Shown here: positions 9,498 to 18,309 of the stretch, piece by piece | Numbering within the stretch: position 1 is the first letter of the stretch | How the letters are laid out: each line of letters starts with the position of its first letter | Source of the DNA: Vibrio sp. 10N.286.49.B1 | Lineage (GTDB): Bacteria > Pseudomonadota > Gammaproteobacteria > Enterobacterales > Vibrionaceae | DNA length: 64,000 bases | Direction of reading: 5' to 3' | Assembly (NCBI RefSeq): GCF_002873335.1 | Contig: NZ_MCUW01000015.1 | Coordinates: 70,221-134,220, forward strand | Translations under genes and position numbers: made by a program | Notes under the pieces: generated by a model | What the model saw: only the letters and a program-made list of their open reading frames with translations | Database searches by the model: none | Told to the model about the DNA's origin: nothing

Positions 9498-11180
9498 TTA
9501 TTTAACTGGTTTTAGGTCCAGTACGTGTAGCAAGCGCTCAGGAATACCAGCCCAGATATTTGGACGGCCTTGAGGGTTTTGCTCATTCCACCAACCTGTG
9601 TAGCGAGTGGTGTTGTACTGGAACATGTAAGCACCCGACATAACAGGGACTGTGACTTGGTCTTGCGCGATGATTTTCTGAATACCATGAGCGATCTTCA
9701 TTTGTTCATCTTTATCAGCCGTTTTATAGAAGCTGCTTAGCAAGGAATCTAGGTCTGAGTTTTGATAGAAATGCATCGCAAAGCGTGGCATACCATCACC
9801 GTGTTGTAGCGTTGAGTTGTACGCGCTGTTCCAATATGTGTAAGGGTCGGCACCATGGAAATAGTTGGTGTATGCGACGTCGTATGAACCCTCAAGCATC
9901 GATTGGTTGTAGACGGAGAAGTCAGGGGTACGAGCTTTGGCTTTGATACCAACCTCCGCAAGTTGCTCAACAGCAAGTTGTACCGTGTTATTGAAGTCAG
10001 TCCAACCATTTGGCGATTGAATCAACAACTCAAAAGACTTCCCTTTTGGCGTATCAACAAAGCCATCATTATTGACATCTTTAAAGCCCGCTTTTGAAAG
10101 CAGTGCTTTTGCACCCTCAACGTCATAAGAGTTATAACCCTTAAATTTATTATGTGTCGCTTCATCAGACCAAGCGGTAAAGGCATAGCCCAAGCCCGAT
10201 GCGAAGTCGTTCACCGTACCACCACCGTAAAACGCAATATCAATGATAGTTTGGCGATCAAGCGCCATTGAGAATGCACGACGGAAATCAACGTTGTTGA
10301 GTGCTTCATTCTTAACTTCATCTGGGTTCTTAAAGTTAAGCATGAACGCTTGTGTACCTGATGGCGGGTACCAGTAGTGATGATTAGGGCTTGCCGCAGC
10401 GTAGGTGCGGTCAATATCTGGAATAAATGAAGACGTCCAGTCCATCTCAGAGTTGACGACTTTACCTAAGAACTGGTCATTATTCGCAATCTGAGGGACG
10501 CGTAAACAATCCACTTCTAGGTTGTCTGCATCCCAGTAGTTCTCGTTGCGACATTGAACGTAAAGCTGGCCTGTAAAGGTATCGATCTCAGTAAATGGAC
10601 CAGAACCGACAGGGTTTTCATTAGTAAACGTAGCTGGGTCTTTAATATCTTTCCAAACATGCTCAGGGACGACGGGTACTTTTACGATTTCGTAAGGGAC
10701 GTTTGAGTTTGCTTCGGTGAGGTAGAACTTCACTTGGTGGTCATTCAGTTTTTCAACTTTTTCTACCCAAGAGTTAATGCCGCTCTGATCAAGCTCTGGT
10801 TTTGACTTAACAAGATTGAATGAGAAAAGAACATCGTCAGCGTCAAAACTTTCACCATCAGACCACTTCACGCCTTTACGAATGTCGAAGGTGACTGTCA
10901 TTAGGTCATCTGACATTTCAAAGCCTTCTGCAAGACGGAATACCGGTTTATTGCCGTGCATTTCATTGAAGACAACTAAAGGCTCATAAATAAAGTCGGT
11001 GGTAGTATGTAGGTTTGTTGCACCCAAATATGGGTTGAAGTTACGAACAAAGGTATTGAACTCTTTCGGGTGAACCGTCAGTTCATTACGTTCTGCAGCC
11101 GCTGCTACAGAGCTGAATCCGGTTACCGCTGTGGCAATCATTGCTGTCGCGAGTGCTGTTTTTTTAATATGCGCAAGCAT
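9498..11180 (-). CDS. periplasmic chitooligosaccharide-binding protein (CBP), SBP family 5
   Basis: A 560-residue family 5 extracellular solute-binding protein. The signal peptide is clear: positively charged MLAHIKK, hydrophobic ALATAMIATAVTGFSSV and a cleavage site around AAAA-ERNEL. No lipobox Cys is present, so it is soluble in the periplasm. It is the first gene of the chb operon and corresponds to VC0620. In V. cholerae this protein captures (GlcNAc)n for the transporter and also holds the sensor ChiS inactive when no ligand is bound. The chiS gene is not in this window. The long 5' region contains candidate regulatory sites. Confidence 0.92.
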   Translation of the reverse strand: MLAHIKKTALATAMIATAVTGFSSVAAAAERNELTVHPKEFNTFVRNFNPYLGATNLHTTTDFIYEPLVVFNEMHGNKPVFRLAEGFEMSDDLMTVTFDIRKGVKWSDGESFDADDVLFSFNLVKSKPELDQSGINSWVEKVEKLNDHQVKFYLTEANSNVPYEIVKVPVVPEHVWKDIKDPATFTNENPVGSGPFTEIDTFTGQLYVQCRNENYWDADNLEVDCLRVPQIANNDQFLGKVVNSEMDWTSSFIPDIDRTYAAASPNHHYWYPPSGTQAFMLNFKNPDEVKNEALNNVDFRRAFSMALDRQTIIDIAFYGGGTVNDFASGLGYAFTAWSDEATHNKFKGYNSYDVEGAKALLSKAGFKDVNNDGFVDTPKGKSFELLIQSPNGWTDFNNTVQLAVEQLAEVGIKAKARTPDFSVYNQSMLEGSYDVAYTNYFHGADPYTYWNSAYNSTLQHGDGMPRFAMHFYQNSDLDSLLSSFYKTADKDEQMKIAHGIQKIIAQDQVTVPVMSGAYMFQYNTTRYTGWWNEQNPQGRPNIWAGIPERLLHVLDLKPVK

Positions 11181-11345
11181 AGCTATTCCTTACTATTTGC
11201 TTTTGTTTCACTGGGTAAACATTGGAGATTTACCCTCACGTTTTGCTAAAGCCTACCTCTTGTGTTTGTGTCCTGAAGAGTGGCCTGTAAGCCTTAGGCA
11301 CTACTAGAAAACACCTTAAAGAAAGATTTATCAATTACGCTCTCC

Positions 11346-11386
11346 GTCAAAAACGTCAATTTGGCGTCTAGTGTTGTCAAAAACGT
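11346..11386. promoter_or_regulatory. 11-bp direct repeat spaced 30 bp, candidate ChiS operator
   Basis: GTCAAAAACGT occurs at 11346-11356 and again at 11376-11386, exactly 30 bp apart (about three helical turns), 166-206 bp upstream of the binding-protein start. ChiS is known to bind two sites in the V. cholerae chb promoter. Assigning these repeats to ChiS is inference from spacing and position, not from a known consensus. Confidence 0.45.
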
Positions 11387-11428
11387 TAAAATCACAGTGT
11401 TTTGCTGGTTTTTTGAGCGTTGCGTTAG

Positions 11429-11444
11429 GGTGATATCAATCACA
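11429..11444. promoter_or_regulatory. CRP-like binding site
   Basis: GGTGA-TATCAA-TCACA differs from the TGTGA-N6-TCACA consensus at one conserved base. It lies about 250 bp upstream of the operon start, next to the direct repeats, fitting carbon-source control of chitobiose uptake. Confidence 0.45.
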
Positions 11445-11929
11445 TTTAATAATTTTATGCTCTTGTTTGTTAGTGTTCACTACGGCTGCATTCTTTTTTA
11501 TTCAGTGCTTTGTGGTGTTAATTGAAAATGGTGATGGTTGTCACGTTGAGAATTGACACGTTAATTTAACTTGATAATTAGTAATGGCAATTTGTTGTGA
11601 TTGTGGTCGCAAACTGGTTATTTACTCTTGGTTTCGAGGCTACAATTTGCAATTTTCATACTCTTATTACCTTGTCATGATACCAGTAATACCACTTGTT
11701 TCGTATCGTACAAAAAGAGGCGTCAGGAAGTAGGATGACATGTATGGGGTTACAAAGCGCTGTGGGGCCGTCTAATTTCGAGCAAAGTGTTGGTCATCTT
11801 AATAGAATGGTTAAGCATTGCTTTACCGTGGTGAGAGGATGTAATGGTCACAAGGAAATGAGCTATTAATAGGTAGGGAGTTTGGAATAAAGGAGAGCAT
11901 TCGAAGTCTTTCCGGCTTCGGTAGTTTAC

Positions 11930-12055
11930 AACAAAGTCTCTGTCCAAAGGTGTGCCAGCGTATGATCTTCTTCAGGACAGGATAGATTCTGGCATGTTAT
12001 TGCTCCCACAAATAAAAATAACCGTCATCCCCTTGAAAAAGGGGATCTTCATCAG
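11930..12055. repeat. detached copy of the ~248-bp repeat, left of the HopJ-like gene
   Basis: From about GTCTCTGTCCAAAGGTG to the hairpin at 12022-12050 (CCGTCATCCCC, then AAGGGGATCTTC), this aligns with the spacer-plus-hairpin part of the array at 12640-13330. The second, inverted hairpin of the unit is only a remnant (GAAGACGA near 12077). Confidence 0.6.
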
Positions 12056-12141
12056 CGTGTTTGAGAGCCTAATATTGAAGACGAATTTTTAACAGCCGGT
12101 TTGTACTAGCAAGTGTTTTTAACATTAAGTATGTCAAAGGC

Positions 12142-12480
12142 TTACTTTACTGTTAATGCGACCCCATCAAAATGAATGCCTACCCAACCGTGTTGAATGA
12201 AATTACGGATGTTGGCATGATCGCTACCATTAGGGTGTTTTAAGACGTCGTCACGATAGAATTGACCAAAACAAGCGAGCGTTGATGATTCATCTAACCC
12301 TTGAGCTTGAGCAAAAGCAAAAATCTTACAAGACCCATTATTTTGTCCTGCTTGATTTTCGGTTTCTCCGTTTACGAAGCGGACTGGGCTAAACTTAAAA
12401 TGCTCGTCAATAACTTGCATCGTTTGCTCAAACATGACTTCATCAGGCTTTGTAGCCAGCAACTCTAGAAATTTATCCAT
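12142..12480 (-). CDS. HopJ-family protein
   Basis: A 112-residue protein starting MDKFLELLATKPDEVMFEQTMQVIDEHF, with the conserved block TENQAGQNNGSCKIFAFAQAQGL and the C-terminal HANIRNFIQHGWVGI. This is the HopJ type III effector family (about 110 residues), common in marine gamma-proteobacteria that lack a matching secretion system. The name comes from Pseudomonas syringae and the function in Vibrio is unknown. I start at 12480, where homology begins, rather than at upstream in-frame codons to 12549. Repeats flank the gene on both sides, and no operon partner is visible. Confidence 0.8.
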   Translation of the reverse strand: MDKFLELLATKPDEVMFEQTMQVIDEHFKFSPVRFVNGETENQAGQNNGSCKIFAFAQAQGLDESSTLACFGQFYRDDVLKHPNGSDHANIRNFIQHGWVGIHFDGVALTVK

Positions 12481-12639
12481 ACTATGTTCTCCCTTGTGAT
12501 TCATCAGAGCTCGTACTATACCATCAGGCCAATTGAAAGTGAGTAACATGCAGAAAAAGTACTTGTTGATAGACAGTTATGTTCCTATAACTTTATTTCG
12601 GCAGCCTGTTATTTACAAAGTGGAATGGTTCAAAAACGT

Positions 12640-13330
12640 GTCAACTCTGTCTCCGCTAGCGCAGAATGAAGTTTGGGCTGTAACTGCTTCTACAAATAAA
12701 GACTAACCGCCACCCTTTGGAACAAGGGGGAGCTTCGTCAGCACGTTCCGAACAGCTTCCTAGTACTTGGTTTTATTTTAAGTGAGCCACACGTTTTGGG
12801 AGATCCTCGTTTTCACAAGGGCGACGGCCTAATTGGGATGGGTTAGAACGTGACGAACTAAGAGGTCGCTGCCCAAAGGTGCGTTAGCTTGGGCTTGGTT
12901 TTCGTTAGCGCGGAATAGACTCTGGTATGCTACTGCTCCCACCAATCAAAATAACCGTCATCCCCTTGAAAAAGGGGATCTTCACCAGCGCGTTGTTAAC
13001 TGGTTTCCTCGCACTTGGTTGTTATTTTAAGTGAGTTACACGCTTTGGAAGATCCTCGTTTTCACGAGGACGACGGCCTAATAGGGATGAGTTAGACAGT
13101 GACGGACTAAGAGGTCGCTGTGTAGAGGTGCGTTAGCTTGGGCTTGGTTTTCGTCAGCGCAGAATAGACTCTGGCATGCTACTGCTCCCACTAATCAAAA
13201 CAACCGTCATCCCCTTGAAAAAGGGGATCTTCACCAGCGCGTTGTGAACTGGTTCTTAGCTCTTGGCTTGTATTTCAAGTGAGTTGCTCGCTTTGAGTCA
13301 TCTTTGTTTTCACAAGGATGATGACTTAAC
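12640..13330. repeat. tandem array of three ~248-bp repeat units with inverted hairpins
   Basis: Units begin at 12707, 12955 and 13204 (periods 248 and 249 bp). Each starts with a hairpin CCGTCATCCCC...GGGGATCTTC. About 70 bp later it carries an inverted partner ending GATCCTCG...CGAGGACGACGG, so the two hairpins are reverse complements of each other, as in paired REP/BIME elements. A spacer of about 125 bp follows, with shared blocks AAGAGGTCGCTG, GCGTTAGCTTGGGCTTGG and CTGCTCCCAC. The first unit is most diverged; units two and three share long identical runs. No coding potential was seen. Confidence 0.8.
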
Positions 13331-13510
13331 TTCGGTGGGTCATAGAATGTTAAGGTAAGAGTCGTCAGTCATTTATATTTCGCTTGAATGTCGATACTTC
13401 TTGAATGGTATTGTGCTAGAGCAAAGAGAAAACTCAATGCGTCTAATGATGAGATAAATCATTTGAGGTAGAAGAGGGTGAGCTTAGATTTTTTGCTATA
13501 GAAGAGCAGA

Positions 13511-13550
13511 AAAGCAAAAGGCCTGAGAAGCAATAATGCTCTCAGGCCTT
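13511..13550 (-). terminator. terminator of the split native tRNA-Ile2 gene
   Basis: An 11-bp stem AAGGCCTGAGA (13518-13528) pairs with 13540-13550. On the minus strand TTTTGCTTTT follows. It stands 9 bp beyond the tRNA 3' end. The 16-base block GAGAAGCAATAATGCT is identical to part of the terminator of the island tRNA at 29418-29433. Confidence 0.75.
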
Positions 13551-13558
13551 TCTGTATT

Positions 13559-13584
13559 TGGTGGCCCCTCGCAGACTTGAACTG
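13559..13584 (-). pseudogene. tRNA-Ile2(CAU), 3' fragment of the split host gene
   Basis: On the minus strand this reads CAGTTC, then AAGTCTGCG, then AGGGGCCACCA: the end of the T-arm, the 3' acceptor strand and an encoded CCA. It is joined at 13585 to island DNA. Adding it to the fragment at 29892-29947 (sharing the core CAGTTC once) gives a complete 76-nt tRNA with a perfect acceptor stem (GGCCCCT/AGGGGCC) and T-stem (CGCAG/CTGCG). It is therefore the displaced 3' part of the native gene. Confidence 0.9.
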
Positions 13585-13596
13585 TTATTTGGGGTA
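13579..13596. other. left attachment site (island end)
   Basis: Core GAACTG (13579-13584) is shared by tRNA and island. It is followed by the island arm TTATTTGGGGTA (13585-13596). This arm is the inverted partner, 11 of 12 bases, of the right arm TACCCCTAATAA. The octamer TTGGGGTA recurs at 13790-13797, perhaps an accessory recombinase site. Confidence 0.85.
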
Positions 13597-13828
13597 GTGA
13601 TAACTCATATTTATTAACCCCAACTCGTTACTATTTTAGAGTTTTCATATATAGCAATGCCTGTGGAGGTTGATTTCGATCTGTTTAAGTATGCTACCTC
13701 TTATTTTTAATTACAATAATGAGGTTGTACTTAAAGTTAACCAGCTTAATTGGGATGTAGTTGATTGATGCAGGCCAGTTTTTTGTAAATTGGGGTACTT
13801 TGTACTGATCTAATCCTTAAACAATTTT

Positions 13829-14044
13829 TTATTGAGCTGGAATCAAATCATACACAGAGCACTCTAGCTTTTCTGCTAGAACAAAGACCTTCTCTAATGT
13901 GATGTTTTTTTCACCACGCTCTAAGACTCCCACATAGTTCAAACTAAAACCGCAAAGCTCTGATAGCTCTTTCTGCAACAAGCCTTTCTTTTTTCTTTGA
14001 GAAGCCAGTCTTTCTCCGAATTCAATCGCAATCTTATTCTTCAT
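13829..14044 (-). CDS. Xre-family regulator, possible controller of the restriction system
   Basis: A 71-residue helix-turn-helix protein: IEFGERLASQRKKKGLLQKELSELCGFSLNYVGVLERGEKNITLEKVFVLAEKL is a full Cro/C1-type fold with little else. The size matches controller (C) proteins of restriction-modification systems. I start at MKNKIAIEFGERL (14044); upstream codons to 14074 would run into the operator. A perfect 28-bp palindrome lies 19 bp upstream, suggesting autoregulation. The hsd genes are 660 bp away and on the same strand, but separated by an oppositely oriented gene. Control of hsd is inference. Confidence 0.85.
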   Translation of the reverse strand: MKNKIAIEFGERLASQRKKKGLLQKELSELCGFSLNYVGVLERGEKNITLEKVFVLAEKLECSVYDLIPAQ

Positions 14045-14062
14045 CTTAATCTTGTGAAATAT

Positions 14063-14090
14063 CACAAAACACACTATAGTGTGTTTTGTG
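14063..14090. promoter_or_regulatory. 28-bp perfect palindrome, operator of the Xre regulator
   Basis: The half-site CACAAAACACACTA is followed directly by its exact reverse complement. The centre ACTATAGT contains a TATAGT/ACTATA -10-like hexamer on both strands. It lies in the 165-bp gap between the Xre gene (minus) and the 180-residue gene (plus). An Xre dimer binding here could repress both. Confidence 0.75.
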
Positions 14091-14209
14091 GTTTGCTAAT
14101 CACTCAGCCTAGTTCAGTTTGCCGCTGTCTAATTTTGGCTGAATACCTCCCCACTGATGAGTAATCGTCAGTGGGTTTTCTATTTTTTTAAAACACTAAT
14201 GAAAGCATA

Positions 14210-14752
14210 ATGAAACAAGTTGATTTTATAAAACTACTATCTAGTAAACTTCCTGAAACGTTCAAAACTGAGCAGCTTTTACTTGTCTTGCTTGAGTCCT
14301 CAAACGATAACTTAGCCCTGCATGAAGTTCGTAAGTGTATGCATAATCACTTATACCGCCTGGAGCAACAAAACCTTGTTGAACGTCTTTGCCCGAAGCG
14401 TACTCAAAATGCATCATTTAAACGTCTATTTAGCTTTGACTCAGTAAATCTAAACTTGCTTGACTCAAACTCTGAGCAGACAGCCCCCTTAGAGAGCGTT
14501 AGTCACTTTCACCTGTTTAAGCAACATGTGCAAAAGCTAAAAGAAGACACTTGCGCACTAAGCAAAAAACGAGATGTATTCAGCCAACTTACTGAAAACT
14601 ACAAAATGTACGAGCCACTCATCACACGCAAGTTATCCGAATTGGATTCTGCGCTTCTAGATAAGAAGATTGAGTTAGAAGCCATCCATGAACTAATGAG
14701 CGCTATTAACTGTACAAGTACTTCTGAAACCCTAAAAACGTCTCCCGTATAA
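14210..14752 (+). CDS. unknown protein with probable winged-helix and coiled-coil regions
   Basis: A 180-residue protein that I do not recognise. The N-terminus (about 1-75, FKTEQLLLVLLESSNDNLALHEVRKCMHNHLYRLEQQNLVERL) looks like a winged-helix DNA-binding domain. Residues 100-165 are charged and helical (KLKEDTCALSKKRDVFSQLTENYKMYEPLITRKLSELDSALLDKKIELEAIHELMSAI), compatible with a coiled coil. It is transcribed toward hsdR, and the two 3' ends overlap by 47 bp. It shares the palindromic intergenic region with the Xre gene. A role in regulating the restriction system is possible but unproven. Confidence 0.7.
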   Translation: MKQVDFIKLLSSKLPETFKTEQLLLVLLESSNDNLALHEVRKCMHNHLYRLEQQNLVERLCPKRTQNASFKRLFSFDSVNLNLLDSNSEQTAPLESVSHFHLFKQHVQKLKEDTCALSKKRDVFSQLTENYKMYEPLITRKLSELDSALLDKKIELEAIHELMSAINCTSTSETLKTSPV

Positions 14753-17108
14753 CAGCGGGAGAACCAAACAAATCCACTGCGTCTTTCGGTGTTTTGTACT
14801 TCAACGTTAATAAACTTGGCATCTTCTTGGGAAGAAGTTCACCTTCTCCATCTTCAACATACTTACCTAAAATGAAGTGGATAAAATCTTGCTGATTATT
14901 ATCTGTGAATGCGGTATCAATTGCTGTTCTAGCATCAGCTACACGAGTAGCGCGAGACTTGGTTTCAGCCGCATACGCGACATAAGCAAGCACATCGTAA
15001 ACATCACTATTTTCCGCATCGATTAACTCTTTCATCGCACCAAGCTTCTCAGCATCATACCCATGCTCAGCTAAGTTCAATAGTAACTGCTCTCGCGTAG
15101 TCGCATCTGACCAAATCTCACGTAGTTTATCTTCGTTTTCAAAAAATTTAGGCAGGTCATCAAACATTAACTGCATGAACTCATGAGCTGTTATAGGTTT
15201 ATCTCCATGCCAGTACATTACTGAGCTAATGTGCTTAATAGAGCGCTCTTTACCATCACTAAGCTTAATCTTAACTTTCTTTTTCTTCTCGCAAATACAT
15301 GGTAACGCACCGCACTCTTTACATGGCTTAGGCACTGTTGGATCACAAGCACAAGGCTGCTGTCCACATTTATCACATGGCTTGCCTCCACCACGAGGTT
15401 TTGGTTCTTCAGGTTCTAACGGTTCGCCATCCCATTCTGGATCAGCAAAGTTATGATAGGCTTTTACAAAATCATAGATAGTGAAATAGTCTTTCCCGTC
15501 AAAAACACGAGTTCCTCGCCCAACGATCTGCTTAAACTCAATCATGTTTTTACATTCACGCATCAAAACAATATTACGGACATTTCGAGCATCAACCCCA
15601 GTCGATAGCTTGCGAGAAGTCGTTAAAATCGTGGGAATTGTCTTTTCATTATCTTGAAAGACCTTAAGATCGATTTCTCCTGCTTTACCGTCATCTGCGG
15701 TAACTCGAACACAGTAAGAAGGATTTCTTGTCCAGTTTTTAGATACGGCATATTCATTGATGAAATCACGCACCATGCCAGCGTGCTCTTGGGTGGCGCA
15801 GAACACGATGGTTTTCTCTTTAGGATTAAATTTATCCATCCAATAATGTACTCGTTTTTTCTCACGAGCAGGGATGGTGATGATGCGGTTGAAATCACCT
15901 TCCTTATAAACATGCCCCTCTTTAGGCTCTCCATCAACGATGACACCATCACCTTTTGTATAGACGTACTCATCCATCGTGCCGACGATAGGTAACACTT
16001 TAAAAGGTGTTAAGAAGCCATCATTAATGCCTTCTTTCAAGGTATAACTATAAACAGGCTCACCGAAGTATTTGTATGTGTCGGTGTTGTCTTTACGCTT
16101 TGGTGTTGCCGTTAAGCCTAGCTGAACCGCAGAATCAAAATATTCGAGAATCCCACGCCATGAACTTTCATCCTTAGCCCCACCTCGGTGACATTCGTCA
16201 ATGATAATGAAGTCAAAGAAGTTGGAAGGATAATCTCCAAAGTAAGGAGCAGCTTCACCATTTTCATCTTTACCAGACATGAATGTCTGAAAAATAGTAA
16301 AGAAAATAGAACCATTTTTAGGGACTTTTCCTGCTTTTTTTATTTCTTTTGGTTCAATTCGAACGACTGCATCTTCTGGGAAAGGAGTGAAGTCATTAAA
16401 TGCTTGGTTGGCAAGTATATTACGATCAGCAAGGAACAGAATCTTCGGGCGACGAGTTGCTTTCGATATGTCAGTCTGAGCTATTATTGACCATCGAGAA
16501 TAGAATAACTTCCATGCTATCTGGAAAGCTATCGATGTTTTACCTGTTCCTGTTGCTAGCGTCAGTAGGACTTTGCTCTTGCCCTTAGCAATCGCTTCTA
16601 AAGTATTCTCAATTGCGTTTTCTTGATAGTAACGAGCCTTCCAGCTTCCCCCTTTCGTATCAAGAGGAATATCCGCAAAGCGTTGTCGCCATTCAGCTGC
16701 ACAGCCAGAATCAGTAAAGGTTAATGCCCAGAGTTCCTCTGGTGTAAGGTATCTATCAACTAGCTCTTGCTGACCTGTGACCATATCTATCTGGTAGATA
16801 TCATGACCATTGGTGGCGTAAGCAATCCTACATTGAAGACGAGTCGCATAGTCGATAGCTTGTCGCACACCTTCGGAGTAAGACAAAGACTCTTTCTTTG
16901 CCTCAACGACACCGAGTTTTTTACCTTTGTATTCTAAAACGTAGTCTGACGAGACTTTAGTGCCACGCTTACCACCGTTCATGATGCGACCAGGGCAGAT
17001 GACCTCACGGCGAATATAACTGTGCTCGGTGCTACCCCAGCCGCATTTAACTAACATAGGATCAATAAAGTCCGCACGGGTATCGGCTTCGGTTCTTTGT
17101 GAGGTCAT
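14706..17108 (-). CDS. hsdR: type I restriction enzyme, R subunit (EcoEI-like)
   Basis: An 800-residue restriction/translocation subunit. The PD-(D/E)xK nuclease is near the N-terminus: D55 in SSDYVLEYKGKK and E69-A-K71. The SF2 motor follows, with Walker A ATGTGKT at 185-191, DECH at 304-307, and LGLTATPKR and VGRGTR motifs. A cysteine-rich insert (CDKCGQQPCACDPTVPKPCKECGALPCICEKK) and C-terminal domain are of the EcoEI R_C type. It cuts unmodified DNA after translocation with HsdM and HsdS. All key motifs are intact. The start is 25 bp after the hsdS stop, making hsdM-hsdS-hsdR one operon. Confidence 0.95.
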   Translation of the reverse strand: MTSQRTEADTRADFIDPMLVKCGWGSTEHSYIRREVICPGRIMNGGKRGTKVSSDYVLEYKGKKLGVVEAKKESLSYSEGVRQAIDYATRLQCRIAYATNGHDIYQIDMVTGQQELVDRYLTPEELWALTFTDSGCAAEWRQRFADIPLDTKGGSWKARYYQENAIENTLEAIAKGKSKVLLTLATGTGKTSIAFQIAWKLFYSRWSIIAQTDISKATRRPKILFLADRNILANQAFNDFTPFPEDAVVRIEPKEIKKAGKVPKNGSIFFTIFQTFMSGKDENGEAAPYFGDYPSNFFDFIIIDECHRGGAKDESSWRGILEYFDSAVQLGLTATPKRKDNTDTYKYFGEPVYSYTLKEGINDGFLTPFKVLPIVGTMDEYVYTKGDGVIVDGEPKEGHVYKEGDFNRIITIPAREKKRVHYWMDKFNPKEKTIVFCATQEHAGMVRDFINEYAVSKNWTRNPSYCVRVTADDGKAGEIDLKVFQDNEKTIPTILTTSRKLSTGVDARNVRNIVLMRECKNMIEFKQIVGRGTRVFDGKDYFTIYDFVKAYHNFADPEWDGEPLEPEEPKPRGGGKPCDKCGQQPCACDPTVPKPCKECGALPCICEKKKKVKIKLSDGKERSIKHISSVMYWHGDKPITAHEFMQLMFDDLPKFFENEDKLREIWSDATTREQLLLNLAEHGYDAEKLGAMKELIDAENSDVYDVLAYVAYAAETKSRATRVADARTAIDTAFTDNNQQDFIHFILGKYVEDGEGELLPKKMPSLLTLKYKTPKDAVDLFGSPAVIRETFLGFQKYLYS

Positions 17109-17133
17109 GGTTATCCTTTTCCTGATCTAAATG

Positions 17134-18309
17134 CTATAGCTTGCCACTAAAAGCTTGCTGTAATACTGATTGCTTAAGTTCATCTAATGCTCTGATTTTA
17201 TTTGTATACACTAGCTTTAATCGAGAAGTCTCATTTTTTAGAGAGGCAACTTGAACAATTAGTTTTCTTTGCTCTTCAATACTAGGCAGAACAAGAGGTA
17301 ATTCTTTAATAATTCCCATATTTAACCCAGCCATAATAGCTCCTTTAGCTCGGCTTAAAAGATATTTTCTAGCTATTGGATGGTGCAGGAAATAAATATG
17401 TAAGTACTCTGGCAAGCACTTATTTTGATCTAATGTAATACAGCAAATATGTTTAGTATTGATTGCTTTGGGTATGTCATCAGGAACGATTACGCACCGA
17501 CCACATGTACCCATTATAGTAATTAACACATCTTTTGGCTTAACCTCAAATCGTGATAGTTCTTCAAATTTCTCAGGTGTTATGAATCGCTTAGCCCCCC
17601 ACTTAAACTCGTTATCAACAGCATTATCAATTCCTAAAACAGCAATTCCGCTATCAACAATCTCTTTCTTTAACAACTGACTACCAAAGGGACCAGTCCT
17701 CATTGACCCTTTCTCATTTTTTGCGGCATCAAGCACGGTGCAGTTCGGTTTAGTGTGCTCGGAGAAAATAGAGTTCAGGCATAAAGATTCAAATAGCTCA
17801 CGAGCATTTTCTAGGTTTTGTTCTGCGTTCTGCTTCGCTTTTTTGATATCAGAAAAAATGGTATCTAACTTGGAAACTATTTGTTTTTGAACTTCTAGAG
17901 TAGGTACGTTAATACGAATAGATTCAATTTGCTTTTTATTAATTGAATTGAAAACTGCGCCATCACTCCCAACGAGGTTCTTTTGGATCGACAGTAGGAA
18001 CAAGTATAGAAATGATCGATCGATATGCTTGGCTCGAATTGCAGCTAACCCTCGACCTATACAAATTTCTTCTGTCGCTATATTTATAGGGCCGACAGGT
18101 GCTCGAACAGACATTAAAATATCACCGTCAAGCGCGATTTTAGTTACCTTTGATGTCCATTTAACAGGTGGTTTTAGGTACTTATCACCATACTCTTTTT
18201 TACCTTGATAAAAGGGCAAACCTATACAATCAGTATTGTAATACTTCCCTTCAGGACTTTGCCCTGCAACAACCTCACAAACATCAATTAATTTTTTAAC
18301 TTGCCACAT
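17134..18309 (-). CDS. hsdS: type I restriction-modification specificity subunit
   Basis: A 391-residue specificity protein with two target-recognition domains (about 1-135 and 185-345). Each is followed by a helical conserved region: LEVQKQIVSKLDTIFSDIKKAKQNAEQNLENARELF in the middle and EEQRKLIVQVASLKNETSRLKLVYTNKIRALDELKQSVLQQAFSGKL at the end. Its length suits a full bipartite recogniser. The ATG overlaps the hsdM stop (TAATG), so translation is coupled. Recognition sequence cannot be predicted. I see no second hsdS or partial copy nearby. Confidence 0.93.
   Translation of the reverse strand: MWQVKKLIDVCEVVAGQSPEGKYYNTDCIGLPFYQGKKEYGDKYLKPPVKWTSKVTKIALDGDILMSVRAPVGPINIATEEICIGRGLAAIRAKHIDRSFLYLFLLSIQKNLVGSDGAVFNSINKKQIESIRINVPTLEVQKQIVSKLDTIFSDIKKAKQNAEQNLENARELFESLCLNSIFSEHTKPNCTVLDAAKNEKGSMRTGPFGSQLLKKEIVDSGIAVLGIDNAVDNEFKWGAKRFITPEKFEELSRFEVKPKDVLITIMGTCGRCVIVPDDIPKAINTKHICCITLDQNKCLPEYLHIYFLHHPIARKYLLSRAKGAIMAGLNMGIIKELPLVLPSIEEQRKLIVQVASLKNETSRLKLVYTNKIRALDELKQSVLQQAFSGKL

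Larger units (their letters stand above)
11181..12141. other. long gene-free region upstream of the chb operon
   Basis: About 960 bp with no convincing gene. The part nearest the operon (11340-11450) holds an 11-bp direct repeat and a CRP-like site, listed separately. A further TGTGA-N6-TCGCA stretch at 11596-11611 is a weaker CRP-like match. The distal end (about 11930-12055) is a diverged copy of the repeat family found at 12640-13330. Open frames here are short and lack ribosome sites. Confidence 0.6.

Noticed and set aside
11460..11490. SlmA-like site TAGTGTTCACTA upstream of chb
   Set aside because: Only a short 5-bp-arm palindrome, far from the SlmA consensus; not enough to call.
12142..12480. 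Type III secreted effector
   Set aside because: The HopJ name is historical. No type III genes or secretion context are seen.
12640..13330. CRISPR array or superintegron attC cassettes
   Set aside because: Units are ~248 bp with hairpin pairs, not short repeats with unique spacers. No integrase-type attC core pair and no cas or intI genes are present.
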